Assembly (NCBI GenBank): GCA_911728435.2
Contig: OU452198.1
Span: forward strand, 9,334,001 to 9,398,000
Direction: 5' to 3'
From: Apoderus coryli
Lineage: Eukaryota; Arthropoda; Insecta; Coleoptera; Attelabidae
DNA: 64,000 nucleotides
This document shows positions 11,001 to 22,382 of this stretch, in pieces; position 1 is the stretch's first letter; the number at the start of each line of letters is the position of its first letter. Under the pieces are notes generated by a model. That model was not told the origin of the DNA. It did not search any database and was given only the letters and a program-made list of their open reading frames with translations. The position numbers and the translations under genes were made by a program.

Positions 11001-11907
11001 TATATCTAATTACATGTTTATATAAATTATTGTACAATTTAATTTTAAGAATATAGCGGAAAACAAAGTTTTTGTTATAATATCAAATTATTATTCATTC
11101 ATATTTAATTAAAAATTAATCATTCTTATTATTATTTATTTCAGTAAAAACTATTTAATCTCATACAAGAAAGTACAACTGATATACTAATACTCTTGTG
11201 CATGCTGCAGGTCACCCGGTATAAATCAGAACCAATCGAGACTCCCAACTGCCGACCGATGCTGAGCGAGATAGACAATATTTCGGGTAGATTTCATAGT
11301 GGTATACTGTCCTTTAAATATACTGCGGTATCACGTAGGACGACGAAAGAGATGAAAGTTGATTTTAAGAAGGATTTTAAGAAGGAAATAAATATCAGTG
11401 TAAAATTAGCAATGATCCAAAAATACCTGTATGACAACAATTAAAAACTTGCTGATTTTTAGTACTAAGTAAGTTACACCAAAGATTAATCTACACAATA
11501 GATAGTCAGCCCAATGCATTAAAATCAGAACATCTCTAAGTATGCCTGCCACTACGTGGCGTAGACTAGCGTGTAAAGCATATAGCAGTATTGTCACAGC
11601 CAGAAACCGTTTTGTAGTTTATTAATATCAAAAACAAAACGCAGCGTATAACAATTATTTAGATCATTTGCAACAGATATGCACCGGCAATGCTGTATTG
11701 TCAGAGAGAGAAATTGATGAAATTCTGTATTAATCTGGAGGGGATACGCAGGGAGGGTAGAAAAAAAAACAAGCGAATGTGGTGTGTGTCGTGCTGTTGC
11801 CAATTCGTCGGTAAAAGAAACACAGAGGGTGATTTATTACAAGTACAGTATTGAAATAAAAGCCTAATCTCTATGAATTAAATTTAATATAATAATATTT
11901 AATCCAT
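8061..11907. other. No gene recognised; AT-rich with small GC-richer islands
   Basis: I see nothing assignable. Points of note: a GC-richer island at 8400-8600 on whose strands short frames are open but unrecognised; an acidic tail-like frame ending LGQDDDSETDDNDDTQVDEI at about 9100-9160; another GC-richer patch at 10,720-10,850; and an exon-like stretch at 11,211-11,286 discussed among the findings. Confidence 0.5.
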
Positions 11908-11951
11908 GTCATACATGTTTCAAGACTAGACCAGTCCCATGATCAGTGGCG
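11908..11951 (-). ncRNA. Decayed hammerhead-like motif
   Basis: The minus strand reads CTGATCA (core G changed to C), a stem GACT-GGTCT-AGTC, then GAAACATGTA. It is clearly homologous to the motif at 14,934, but the CUGANGA core is broken, so it is probably inactive. Confidence 0.5.
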
Positions 11952-14933
11952 AACAATCGTTAAATGAAAAGCTTTTAGATAGAAACATACTTTTGACTAA
12001 ATATTTCACGTAGACAATGTGGCAAAGATGTAACAAGATTGCTGTAGATCTTATAATACCTATAATAAAAAAATTATCAGTGCTACCTATATTATATTAG
12101 GTATACCTATTATAATAGTCTGTCTCTTCATCAGGTATAAGTTCCACTTTATCGGTTTAGGTACTTAAATTTTACTTCATTTTAATGTTTCTTCGGGTAA
12201 ATAATAAGTTCGGTAGGAATAGGGCTTTGGGTATGAAACAAAAAAGATAGAAAATAGAAATTTGATATAGGGGTAGTTCTAAGCATTTACAAGTTTGTGA
12301 CGTGTAGCGATTTTCGATGCCGCCCCCGGAGGTATACATGAGGGCGGCGCAATGCCGTTTTAAATATCTCGTTTCGCTTTCTTGGAAAATAAAAAATTAT
12401 AACTGATAACTGAAACTTAGTACTTAATACGTGGGCGTAAGAGGTAAGCTCACTTCACAGGTCTCTATTAATGAAAGAAAGTTAACATTTTGAGCAACTG
12501 CGTAAAATTAAATGTATCCGTTTGGTGGGTAGTTTTGATTACAATAAGTCGGTGCCAAGCCCAAGCCCGAAACAAAATAAATCTATATTTACCTACCACC
12601 TATTTGGCTTGGTACCGACTATTATGTGCATTGTTGTCTTTTGAATGATATTTGTATTTTGTTATTTTTCGTATTTTTTATTAGTTCTTTTGACAGCTCT
12701 GGTGTCATCAATACACCTGTATCCCGAATTGCACCAAATTGCGATGCTATTGAACAAGCATATAATCCTAAATATAATATTCTTTTTGAACTACCTGTAT
12801 CTTGAAAACCAAGCCGTAGCGGACCCATGTACATATGAAATTTGTATCTTAAAATTAGTCAAAGAATCACCCTTTAAAGTTTGTACAAGTACTTATGCAA
12901 CACCCTGTATACATAGATACTTTGATTTACAATTTGCAAATCTGTCAAACTAGGTAATGCTGTTTTTTTTTATTTACTTTCAAATATGGTGTTATGTAAT
13001 TGTATTCAAATTAAATGTTTGGGGATGATATTTACGAGTTTTATTTTTTTATATAGAGAAACTGTTATTCAGTTTTTAAGGATCAATCTGAAGCAGACGA
13101 TTGTACTTGTTAAAACATGAAAAAAGTTATTGTCGTGATACTTTTAACACCCTGTTGGTGGGTTTTTAAAGCTTTTTACGAAACGTGTTAACAATACAAT
13201 CTACATAAATCGTTAGTTTTTTAAAGTTTTATGATCATTGCACAAAAACCAATATTAGGGAGACTGTAAGTTTTTTTTCAATTCGGCGTTGCAGAATTTG
13301 AACCTAATTGTGATAATTGTGTTATTTTACTAGTATAGATATTTTTGAGTAAATTAATTCGGTTATAATCGATGAGTAGAATCTTTGGAGTAAAATACAT
13401 TTCACAAAAACCCTGAACCATATTTCTCAATAGATTTAAATTTTCATTAAAAACAGATTAAAAATTCTAATTTTTTACATCCTGCATTTCGAAACCGTAT
13501 TTTTTTAAATAATTATTGTCATGCTGGAAATTTCAAACCTTATTTACTTCAGCAACTTGTAAAAAGCACAGCCTTTTTAATATTAACATTTCTTAAAATC
13601 GATATTACGCGATAACGATGACTTTCTATCAATATCACAGAAGGATACATTTATTACGTATATAATTTGTTAGATTTTACATCTCCGAATTGAAACACAC
13701 GCAAAAAATGTGCATAAAAAAGTTAGGGTAGCATTTCACGCCTGTATGCCCCTTTAATTTACCCGCCTCTGAGATTTATTTTTTCATAATGTTAACGACA
13801 AGTTGAATCTGCTGTTTGAGTTTGATCCTTAAAACTGAATCAGGTAATAACCGGAAGTCCTATCTATAACGCCAAATTTCGTTAATTTAAATATAACTTT
13901 TTGATGCATCCTTATATCCGAAATTTAAAATTAAATGACTAAAATAATATTATTTTAGTCATTTAAAATTATTGTCTAAAACATTTAATAAACCAGCCCT
14001 GTATATTTATACTATTATAGTAATTTCTTTTATTTTCGTCCATACACATTAATCTTTGCGTAGATAGGTATACGTATACCATATAATTTTAAACAAAAAA
14101 CACTGCTGCACAGTAGTACATATATGATACCTATAATATAAAAACAAACTCCCACCTCGTAGGGGAAAGTATACTCGTCCTTGTCTAACATTGCCCATAT
14201 GATTATTTTATTTCAACACAATACATATAACGCCATCTACAATTTCCATGGTTGCATGTTTTTCTAATAGATGTAGCTCGTGTCGAGACAGTTTCAATTT
14301 TTGTTTTATTTCCCATATACGCTGACTATCTATTGTGTAGATTAATCTTTGGTTACACTATAGATGTTGATAAAAAAGGTAAAAACATCAAAAGAAATTG
14401 CATATTCGAAAACCGTAGTCAAAAATGGTGTATCGCTTGATGTAGCTAGGTAGCAATCAAATGTTTTCAAAAATAATCAAAGTCCTGCACATGCATATTT
14501 CCACACTTTTTTTCATTGTACGAGTATGTGTCTGCTGTCAATTGAAAATTTTCAATGCAATGAGAATAAATAGGTTTTACACAGTTTTAATTGTTATTCT
14601 CAAATCGACCGTGTATTGTTTATTATTTTTTTTTTGTTCGAAGTTTTGTATTTCAGCCTAGCCAAAGCCTCTATATTCGCAAAAAATAGATAAATCAAAC
14701 GCAATCCATTCAAATGCCATACTGCGAATTCCCATAAAGGACCAATAAAAAAAATAATACACAAAAGTGCGCAAGTTAATTCAAACGAGTGTTGTTTGTA
14801 TTTCTATAGTTTGTCCTATTATAATGTTAATATTTATTAATTTGAGAAAGTAGTCCATTCTTAAGTGAAGGTGTAATTTTAGTGTTTAAATGAAAGTCAA
14901 ATCTCCACAAAATAAGTTTAATAGAATTTATCA
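11952..14933. other. No gene recognised
   Basis: AT-rich DNA without convincing coding frames. It contains a GC-rich hairpin-like patch near 12,317-12,355 (GCCGCCC/GGGCGGC) and a 15-base inverted repeat, AGTCGGTGCCAAGCC at 12,547 against 12,606-12,620. Fragments of the CACCCTGTATA repeat class occur near 12,900 and 14,000. Confidence 0.5.
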
Positions 14934-14978
14934 GTCATACATGTTTCGGGACTAGACCAGTCCGACCATCAGTAGCAA
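14934..14978 (-). ncRNA. Hammerhead-like motif with one core change
   Basis: Minus strand: CTGATGG (the last core A is G), helix II GGACT-GGTCT-AGTCC, CGAAAC, then ATGTA. ACATGT is self-complementary. It is closely related to 11,908. Activity is doubtful because of the core change. Confidence 0.55.
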
Positions 14979-15524
14979 GTCAAAAATCGAAACAACTTTT
15001 CACTAAGACATACAATAACCTGGTCGAAAATTCCATTGAAGTCTGGAAAACACAATTTTTTTAGTTCGCTTGTTGATATGTAAATTTAACGTTCAACTTT
15101 TATGGAAAAATATTTTTTAATTTATTTAAATTGTAATCACATAATTAAGTTTGTTATTTTTCTTTTTCAATATTGTTGCTTTACAAAAACTAATTCCAAA
15201 AATATTTATCAGATTATAATGCAGGTTTATCCCGTAAGATTATTAACCGTATTTTTTATTTGTTTCAATAGGTAAACACTTATCTATGATTTGTTTGTGA
15301 TGAAAGTGAACGGCGGAATTAGCGTAACTTTAAGAATAAATTTGAAGCATTCATTATCCTTTTTATCACATTTTACGGTATAGGTTGTAGGCCTACATAT
15401 TATTATTGTGATGAGTGATGAGCGAGAAGTTTCTGTTGTAAAACATGAACGATTTATGTGAAATAATAATAATTTTAGATCTACATGAAGACTATTGTAT
15501 AAGAAACGGAGATTGGTGATGAAG

Positions 15525-16090
15525 TTCAGTGATTAAGTGCGTAAATAAAGTGAAGTTAACAGTGGCCTCTTTGAACATTTGCTGTTGTAGTGCTAGTGTT
15601 ATTTGCATTTGTGTGTTTTTTGTTACCCTTTGGGGTTTTCCTGACGGAGGGGATCCACCTTGTCGTCGTCGTCGCGCTGAGTACCTGACATTAAACAAGA
15701 AGAGTGAACGAGGAAAACCAAGCGGTCCCCAGGAAGTTCAAAAATCATTCTATGCCATGTTAGACATATCCGAAAGGTAGGTGCTAACATAATATCTAAT
15801 ATTACGCGTGATTGAAGTCACATAATCATCTACATTTTCTAAATAAATTTTTTACTTTAAATGCTTGGTATAAATCGATACACTGGCAACATGTCGCTGT
15901 ATTATAACCTTTAAACTTCAGTTGGGTAGGCTGTCGTAGGCGTGGTCAAAAGGGAGTTTAATATGATTTAAAAAAAATATTTTCAGCCTTAATAAAAAAT
16001 TTTTGAAACGCGATTCTGTTAGATCTTATTTTTCTCTACCTCCAGTTAAAATTTTTGTACTGAGTCATAGTTCACCCTGTATATCTAGAT
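15525..16090 (+). repeat. Two-copy repeat with a conserved small ORF, copy A
   Basis: Homologous, inverted, to 61,462-62,068. Inside, 15,634-15,780 is open in the same frame in both copies and reads GFPDGGDPPC, then AEYLTLNKKS, SGPQEVQ and ends LDISER-stop. Between the copies there is a 3-base and a 12-base length difference; both keep the frame. The last codons, GAAAGGTAGGT, also look like a splice donor, so this could be an exon or the 5' coding end of a mobile element. In copy A the frame extends upstream to an ATG at 15,529. I do not recognise the protein. Confidence 0.55.
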
Positions 16091-16913
16091 ACGCTATAGC
16101 GCGATTATATTTGTCGGGCAGAGACCGCGCGTAAGGGAAGGTTAAAAATCATTATATATTCATTTTGTAATTTGTCTTCATGAGACTGAGGAAGAACATA
16201 ATAAATTCCATTACTTTCTCGTAGTAAAGTAGATATTCAATCCACCTGACAGAATTCCCTTTTACTCATAATATTTTCTCACAAAATTGACAGACAAAAT
16301 ATCATTTTTCTGTGTATGTGTGTCGGAAAATTCACTTCATGAGTGCTATTTGGAGTAATAACAGACTTCCTATTTCATATTTTTACATTGTTGCGGTTTT
16401 AGTACATTATTTGAGTTAAATTTCGTAAAAGAAATACAAACTAAATGTATAAGGCGCTTCAAATTAAGCGGGAAATCCAGCAATTGGATATTATTTGTGT
16501 CTGACTTTCCATTCATCATTCACTAGCAATTTTGGAAAAACCCTAATTATATACACAGAGAAAAAGCTTTCGTGATGTGAATGGGTTAACCATTGTCTTA
16601 CTTTTATTTGTGCATATCTGTTTCAGATGAGTTCAAACGTAGGAACTCATTGAATTAAATTGTGATTCACCTAAATCTTAATTATGCAAATATTAGTCCA
16701 ATGACATTATTCTATTATTTGAATGTGAGAACTTTTATTGACTAAATATTACTTTGAAATCCATTTAATTTTTAAGAACAGTTAAAGGAGAGGTTAATTT
16801 TTTCAATAAAGTAAGCATATCAACTGCCAATGTTGTTTATTAAAATCATTTTAACGGGACAAATGCCATATTATATATCCTATTAAGTATTATACTACTA
16901 TAATGCTTATAAT

Positions 16914-17150
16914 ACACTGCTCAAAAAAATTAAAGGAACACTTTTGGATAACCCTGTAATTTTTCATAATAAAGTTAGAAAAAAATGCGAAAAATTATAA
17001 AAAATGAAGATGGAAGAACAAAAAACGAAATAAAGTCTGTCAAGATACTTGAGTTTTGTAAGATATTCTTCATCTACTGACAAAATTTCCAGAATCTGCC
17101 TATTCAGGTGAATATTTTACAGAGACCTGTTTTAGGCCAAAAAAATTAAA
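16914..17150 (+). repeat. Tc1-like transposon terminus (fragment)
   Basis: Begins TACACTGCTCAAAAAAATTA and continues AAGGAACACTTTTGGATA, a terminus typical of arthropod Tc1-like elements, preceded by TA. The rest is AT-rich, and no transposase is visible before it stops near 17,150. Confidence 0.4.
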
Positions 17151-17157
17151 AAATAAA

Positions 17158-17520
17158 TTATTTATTCAAAAACAGTTGAAGATAGGTATAGGGAAATGTT
17201 AAGAGAAAATATTCCAAAACGGATAAGGAATCCAAAAATATAATTATATGAATGGCGTTCCATTTGAAATAAGTTGGTATCAACTTCCGGTATAAGCGGA
17301 AGTGGCACAAATGCCGAAATATTTTAGAAGTATGGATTAGATTTTTCACAATAAGCCCATCAGGCTGCAGTGAAACCGGGGACTTAAGTCGTACGGACCC
17401 TTTCAAAAAAAAAATGGATTAGATTGACCTAGTGAATTAACCAAAGTGTCAAAATAATCTTTCCTCATAAACGTCTAATACGTCATCCACCGTGAGACAC
17501 ACCCTGTAGATCAAAGGTGT
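17158..17520 (-). repeat. CCGGAAG-family repeat copy
   Basis: It shares ATTCAAAAACAGTTGAAGAT at its left end with 51,403, and contains TTCCGGTATAAGCGGAA (17,285-17,301), a one-change version of the palindrome common to this family. It ends near CACACCCTGTAGATC. No coding capacity. Confidence 0.6.
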
Positions 17521-18129
17521 TTCAGCAAAAAAAAATCACCCATTTATAAAGGATTTCGAATTATTAATAATTATTAGTGAATCATTTCTAAATTTTAATT
17601 TAATTTTCACAATAAATGGTTAACCACTATTTTTCATAATTCCCGTATTAGGAAGTAGATACAGTTTTTATTATATTAATTAGTGAACTAGGATATCGTT
17701 ATAAAAACATTTTCATAGTTAATATTTTTCAGCAAACATATTATTATTATTTGCACTCGTTCGTGTGAAAAATATTAAAAACATTTTCCCACTCACTGAA
17801 TATATATAAGACACTTTTCACTTAGCATTATTATTATGATTATCCCTCTCACCTATTTTTTAAGTTTAATTAAAAATTTTCATCACATGCAATGGAAGCT
17901 GTTGGCGCGTTCTGGAAATAGACACCAGCCATACACAAAAAGGAGGATATACAATATAACCGCACACACACAGAAAGGGCTTAGCATCTTCCTTTTTTTT
18001 TGTGGCATTTTAATAAAAAACTTGCACTTTAATAAAACTGGTAAACACCCGTCAAACATGGACGGTGCATCCGGGGAAATAATAATAATTTTTTATTTTT
18101 TTATTATTCTTGAACCGCTATTCTAATTT

Positions 18130-18565
18130 TTTTCAGTTTACTTTTTTTCTTGGGGTGTTCGGTTCTTATAAAAACTCCTTTTTACACAACTTCTCTACAT
18201 AAAAATATTCATATTTATTTTCATCACTATCTATATAAGAAGAAGAAGAACTAATAGTTCCATCTTTTTAAATAAAAATATATTTTATTATGTTTGAATG
18301 TTTTAAATGTGTTTGTAAATATAATGAAAATTGTTTGTGATTTTATTGATATTGACGTATTGGAATTTGTGTTAGAAAGGAAAGGGAAAAAAAATGTTGT
18401 TTCAACCTGAGGAAGTTACTAATTAGTAACGAAACGTCGTTTGTTATGATTTTTGTTTGATAGTGACCAAAATAAATATGAATATTTTTATGTAGAGAAG
18501 TTGTGTAAAGAGGAATTTTTATAAGAACCGAACACCTCAAGAAAAAAAGTAAGCTGAAAAAAATA
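18130..18565. mobile_element. Palindromic element with internal hammerhead
   Basis: Arms at 18,130-18,222 and 18,472-18,564 are inverted copies (shared blocks include GTGTTCGGTTCTTATAAAAA and CACAACTTCTCTACATAAAA). Between them lies a hammerhead on the + strand. The same arms, with the interior lost, occur at 48,700-48,878 next to a Penelope endonuclease fragment. Confidence 0.65.
18403..18443 (+). ncRNA. Hammerhead ribozyme motif
   Basis: CTGAGGA (18,407-18,413), helix II a perfect GTTACT-AATT-AGTAAC, GAAAC (18,431-18,435), cleavage triplet GTC. Helix I is weak (AAC with GTT, 3 bp). The core is intact. Confidence 0.7.
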
Positions 18566-18665
18566 ATAATAATGTAAATTTTTTACTAGTCGATTCTCTT
18601 GGGAATGAGGTTCAGATGCAACTAGTTTTTTGAAATAATATTTATTTCTTCTCACATTTTTTTTC

Positions 18666-18707
18666 ATACAACGTTTCGACAACATTACGTTGTCTTCTTC
18701 AGGCAAC
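18666..18707 (-). ncRNA. Hammerhead ribozyme motif
   Basis: Minus strand: CTGAAGA (18,696-18,702), helix II ACAAC-GTAAT-GTTGT, CGAAAC, triplet GTT. Helix I is about 3 bp. The core is intact. Confidence 0.7.
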
Positions 18708-18912
18708 AAAATCTTCTTCTTTTTTTTATAATTTCTTACATCTTTTCATTTGACCAAGGCATTAATATGTACCAGAAATTCAGATTATTTATTTTTTCAG
18801 GAAAAACAATGTCCAATACTGAACAGAAATAATCTGAATTTCTGGTACATATTAATGCCTTGGTCAAATGAAAAGATGTTGTAAGAAATTATAAAACAAA
18901 GAAGAAGGTTCT

Positions 18913-18955
18913 GTTGCCTGAAGAAGAAAACGTAATGTTGTCGAAACGTGAAAAA
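18913..18955 (+). ncRNA. Hammerhead motif with altered cleavage triplet
   Basis: Mate of 18,666. CTGAAGA (18,918-18,924), helix II AAAAC/GTTGT, CGAAAC (18,942-18,947), but the triplet is GTG instead of GTT. NUG is not cleaved by hammerheads, so this arm is probably inactive. Confidence 0.65.
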
Positions 18956-19039
18956 AAAATGTGACATGAAATAAATATTATTTCAAAAAACTAGTTTCAT
19001 CTGAACCTCATTCCCAAGAAAATCGACTAGTAAAAAATT

Positions 19040-20215
19040 AAAAAAATTCATAATTTTTAAATGGCAACCCCCCTTATATTTTCTTTATTTTTTTGCATCA
19101 AAAAGAAGGGCAAGTTTATGAAAGGATGTCTATCACAAAAACTGATAGTTTTCAAAATATTGGCAATTTTACATTTTTCTATTCCAATAGTCTGTCTTTA
19201 TGGCAGTAAGTGACATTTACTGGCTGACAACCCAAACACGACGGTAAGTAATTCACTTACCATTCAGAGAACAGTAAGTAAATTCACGACGGTATGTCAT
19301 TGCCCATTTATGCTGACGTCATTATTTTGATTTTTAAAATTGTATATTAAACGGCATTAGGTATGAACTTTAATAAGTATTTTCATACCGTTCTCTGGAA
19401 TTATAGCGGATATTCCAACATTCCATGATTCATCAAGAGATTCACATTGAAAGTCACTCATTTTCAATAATAATACTTATTTAAATAAGTTCTGACAAAT
19501 ATAGGACATGAAAAATACGATAACAATCATAACAATAACAATTAGTTCCATGGCAACGTTCAACTGCAACTATGTAGAGGGTATTCAGCTAACGTGAATT
19601 TGTATTTAATTGAAAATAATAATTATTAAAAATAATAAAATTGCAATTTCAGCTATTTCGATCGTACAAAAAATAGTATAAGCATCTCAAACAGTAAGTA
19701 GTTTACCGATCTCCTCCAATTTTGGCGACTGAGCGAAGCGCGAACATTGTCGTCGATCGGTAAACTACACTTATTGTTCTCAATACTTAATATACTATTG
19801 GTGATGGCCTGTGTTTTTCTGGGTACCTGGCAGCAAATGTATCACACGTTTGTGACATCACTCTGTCCCATTATCCATAAATAATAAACAAATTTAGATA
19901 GCGTTAGTATAATTTATACGCCCGCCATGATTACTACTACTAATTAATGTCTACAATTTGTCATAATTGTTGATTATTTTTGGCAAGTGTCATATTTATT
20001 TGCTATCTAAAGCCATCATGGCCAACTAAAATCAATTAAATTTCAAATTCATATCACTATTGTAATAGAAAAATGTAAAATTGCCAAGATTTTGAAAACT
20101 ATCAGTTTTTGTGATAGACATCTTTTCATAAACTTGTCCTTATTTCTGATGCAAAAAAAAATTTCAAAAAATATAAAATGGAGGGTTGCCATTTATAAAT
20201 TCTGAATTTTGACAC
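19040..20215. mobile_element. Composite element with about 165-bp inverted arms
   Basis: The left arm (19,040-19,190) and right arm (20,056-20,215) are inverted copies sharing ATAGTTTTCAAAAT, TTTACATTTTTCTATT and a GGCAACCC(TCC) end. The interior holds a GTAAGT-rich segment from 19,195, a hairpin at 19,673-19,798 and the repeat block 19,890-20,056 also seen at 345-525. No transposase. Confidence 0.6.
19673..19798. repeat. Long hairpin with GAGCGAAGCGCG core
   Basis: Arms of about 45 bases (ATAGTAT...CAGTAAGTAGTTTACCGATC and its imperfect complement up to ACTAT) close on TGGCGACTGAGCGAAGCGCG. Two other hairpins, at 36,139 and 50,107, have the same plan but different arm sequences. Confidence 0.6.
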
Positions 20216-20410
20216 TTTTTTCAATTTGATATTTTACCCTTCTTTCAAATACCCTGTATTAATATTTACTAAAAAAATATACTTACGCGCCTAAAGTAGA
20301 TCTACATCTCCTAGGATATTCTAACAAATTAAATTATTAAAGCTTCCATATAATAGAAAATTGTTATTATTCTTTATGCTGAAAACGTCATTTTTGACAT
20401 AAAATTTCAA

Positions 20411-20640
20411 ATATTTCGAAAACGGCTGGCGATAGGCATAACATATTATGCATGAAATATGTTTAGAATTACAAGGAGAATCCAAAAAAAAAATATAATT
20501 TATATAGGATCGTATTTGAAATAAGGAAGGTATAGCCGGAAGTGCTAGATTCTTGAAAACATTTTAGCCCAATTTTCAGATTGTTCCACAGTGTAGTTTC
20601 TCCATAATCGATCGAATCCCTTCCCGGTGGGACACCCGGT
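20411..20640 (+). repeat. Dispersed MITE-like repeat, copy 2 (second block)
   Basis: Matches 527-800, from ATATTTCGAAAACGG to GTGGGACACCCGGTGTAG. The CCGGAA palindrome is damaged here, reading AAGGTATAGCCGGAAG. The 20,641-21,204 stretch after it shows no gene. Confidence 0.7.
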
Positions 20641-21204
20641 GTAGTAGCGAGCCAGAAATGTAGCTGGGAATGCGATGCGATGCCGTTTTCAGCGTCTACT
20701 GGACCTTCTTATAGTTAATATTCGATGATAATACAGCTGTCAGGTAAAAAAATAACTTCTTGATTTAAAAAACATGTTATACTTATGTTCAAACAAACAA
20801 GCGATAACAAAATGAGGATAAATGATAGGCAATTATCTTGAAATTTACTTTAATTGCCTTCACCACAAACCTAATTGTCGTTATACGAATATGGTAAAGG
20901 AAAAAAGGATAATCAGAAGGGATAATAAGCCTATTTGTGTTTCACATTTCAGGTAGGAGGTTGATTACGTTTATTCCAATCTTTAAGGGTGAAATTAACC
21001 CAATCAAATAAGAGGAGCGATAAATTAGTAACGTTTTTCGAAAAATTGGCGAACATCTACAAGTGTCACTGTGAATCATTTTCGTAATAAATCGATTCCG
21101 TTTTGGGAGAATTAATATGTTATTACGCCACGCTGAAGGCATATTCTATTACGTTTTGATTCAATATTATTATATCCCCTAACTCAACAATTTTGCCGCC
21201 CTTG

Positions 21205-21600
21205 AATCTTCAATTCCGTGTATAAGAATGTGGAATCTCTCCTACCCACTGTCTGGTATTTTTTTGGTTAAACAGGCCCGCAGAAAAGGTAGACTCGTCA
21301 GTCCATAAAACTGTTTTCAAAAAATTGTTGTTTATATTAATTCCATCTAGAATCATTTGGCAAAATGAGATCCGATCATCTCCTTGCATTTGGGTAAGCT
21401 TTGTAGTGGGTTTAATCTTATTTGGATTTAAATTCAATTTTTTAAGCGTTCTTTGGACTTTCCCGTGTGAAGTTGGCTGGATAAATTCCTCTGTTTCTCG
21501 TAATGTCTGAAATGATTCTTATGGAGTTGTTTGGATTTTTTTTTTTCAATGGCAAGCAAAATATTCAATTTTGCATTTTTATCTACGTTCAGAGTTGTTT
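21205..21600 (-). pseudogene. Tc1/mariner-like transposase fragment (HTH to first catalytic Asp)
   Basis: The minus-strand frames read an HTH-like region, then TLKKLNLNPNKIKPTTKL, RISFCQMILDGININ, and LWTDESTFSAGLFNQ, which contains the catalytic Asp (WTDESTF) and the Q/N-x-x-N turn. W-GEIPH follows, matching the WxxENPH motif of the family. It ends at a stop near 21,210. No N-terminal domain or later catalytic residues are visible. Frame changes occur upstream near 21,440. It is of the same superfamily as the remnants at 5845, 25,005, 34,187, 53,715 and 62,085, but clearly diverged from each. Confidence 0.7.
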
Positions 21601-21844
21601 TTGTCCTTTGTAAATTTAATGTTTCTTAAAACTTACTATACACTGTGTCCAAGATAAGAATGGGATAGCATTGGAATCTTGGCACCGGTAGGAGTTACAA
21701 TTTCGGTTCGAGAATTTTAAAAAAAATTGTTTTTTGCGATTTTAGTTTTTATGTATTTCTGACATTATTCTTGCAGATATAAAAAAATAAAAGGCACTTC
21801 CTCATTGTTACTTTTTGAGGAGAAAAAGATAGCGTTTACAAATT

Positions 21845-21888
21845 GTCACTACGACGTTTCGTTTTTGAAAAACCATCATCAACTTTGT
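21845..21888 (-). ncRNA. Hammerhead-like motif, C3-to-U variant
   Basis: Minus strand: TTGATGA (21,876-21,882), helix II GTTTTT..AAAAAC, GAAAC (rc of 21,856-21,860), GTC. The first core C is T, giving a U-G wobble at the 3-8 position. The same variant is seen at 22,346 and 51,855, so it is a subfamily feature. Confidence 0.5.
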
Positions 21889-22340
21889 TTTGTAAATACG
21901 ACGCTAAATTTTTTATAGGTTAGCTGTTATTTAAAATTATTTAAGAAAAATCGCCATAGTTTTGCACTTAACTGACTGCATGCAGAGTAATAGGTTTTGA
22001 AAAAACATTCTTTCGTCGTTACTCACAATTATTTATTATTATTGACAATTTATTTCTATCTCAGTACAATATTTTATTATGTATGCGGTTTCTTAAAATA
22101 GTTGAAATTTGTGTGCTTTTTGAAGTTAATAATATTAAAAAAACGCCGTTCTCAGATGAATGTTTTACGCAAAATAAGTGCCAAACTATCCTTTTTCTTG
22201 AATAATATAAAATAACAGTTAAAAACACTTAAAACTTATTTAAACCATTACGTATTTGAAATGAAAATAGCTTTAATTTAACAATAAAATTATAACAATT
22301 ATATTTAACAATAAAAATTTCAGGGCCATATTTAAAAAAA

Positions 22341-22382
22341 CCATGTTGATGATGGTTTTTCTAAAATGAAACGTTGTAGTGA
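22341..22382 (+). ncRNA. Hammerhead-like motif, C3-to-U variant
   Basis: Mate of 21,845: TTGATGA (22,346-22,352), an imperfect helix II, GAAAC (22,368-22,372), GTT. Probably weak or inactive. Confidence 0.45.

Larger units (their letters stand above)
18579..19037. mobile_element. Palindrome with a hammerhead in each arm
   Basis: Two arms of about 205 bases in inverted orientation around a spacer of about 35 bases (near 18,800-18,835). The outer ends are TTTTACTAGTCGATTCTCTT and its near-perfect complement at 19,020-19,037. Each arm carries a hammerhead-like motif, at 18,666 (-) and 18,913 (+). No ORF. It abuts the element at 18,130 and another inverted-arm element from 19,040. Confidence 0.7.

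Noticed and set aside
12120..12150. CTGATGA on the minus strand near 12,130 as a hammerhead
   Set aside because: No GAAAC follows within 60 bases, and no helix II can be drawn.
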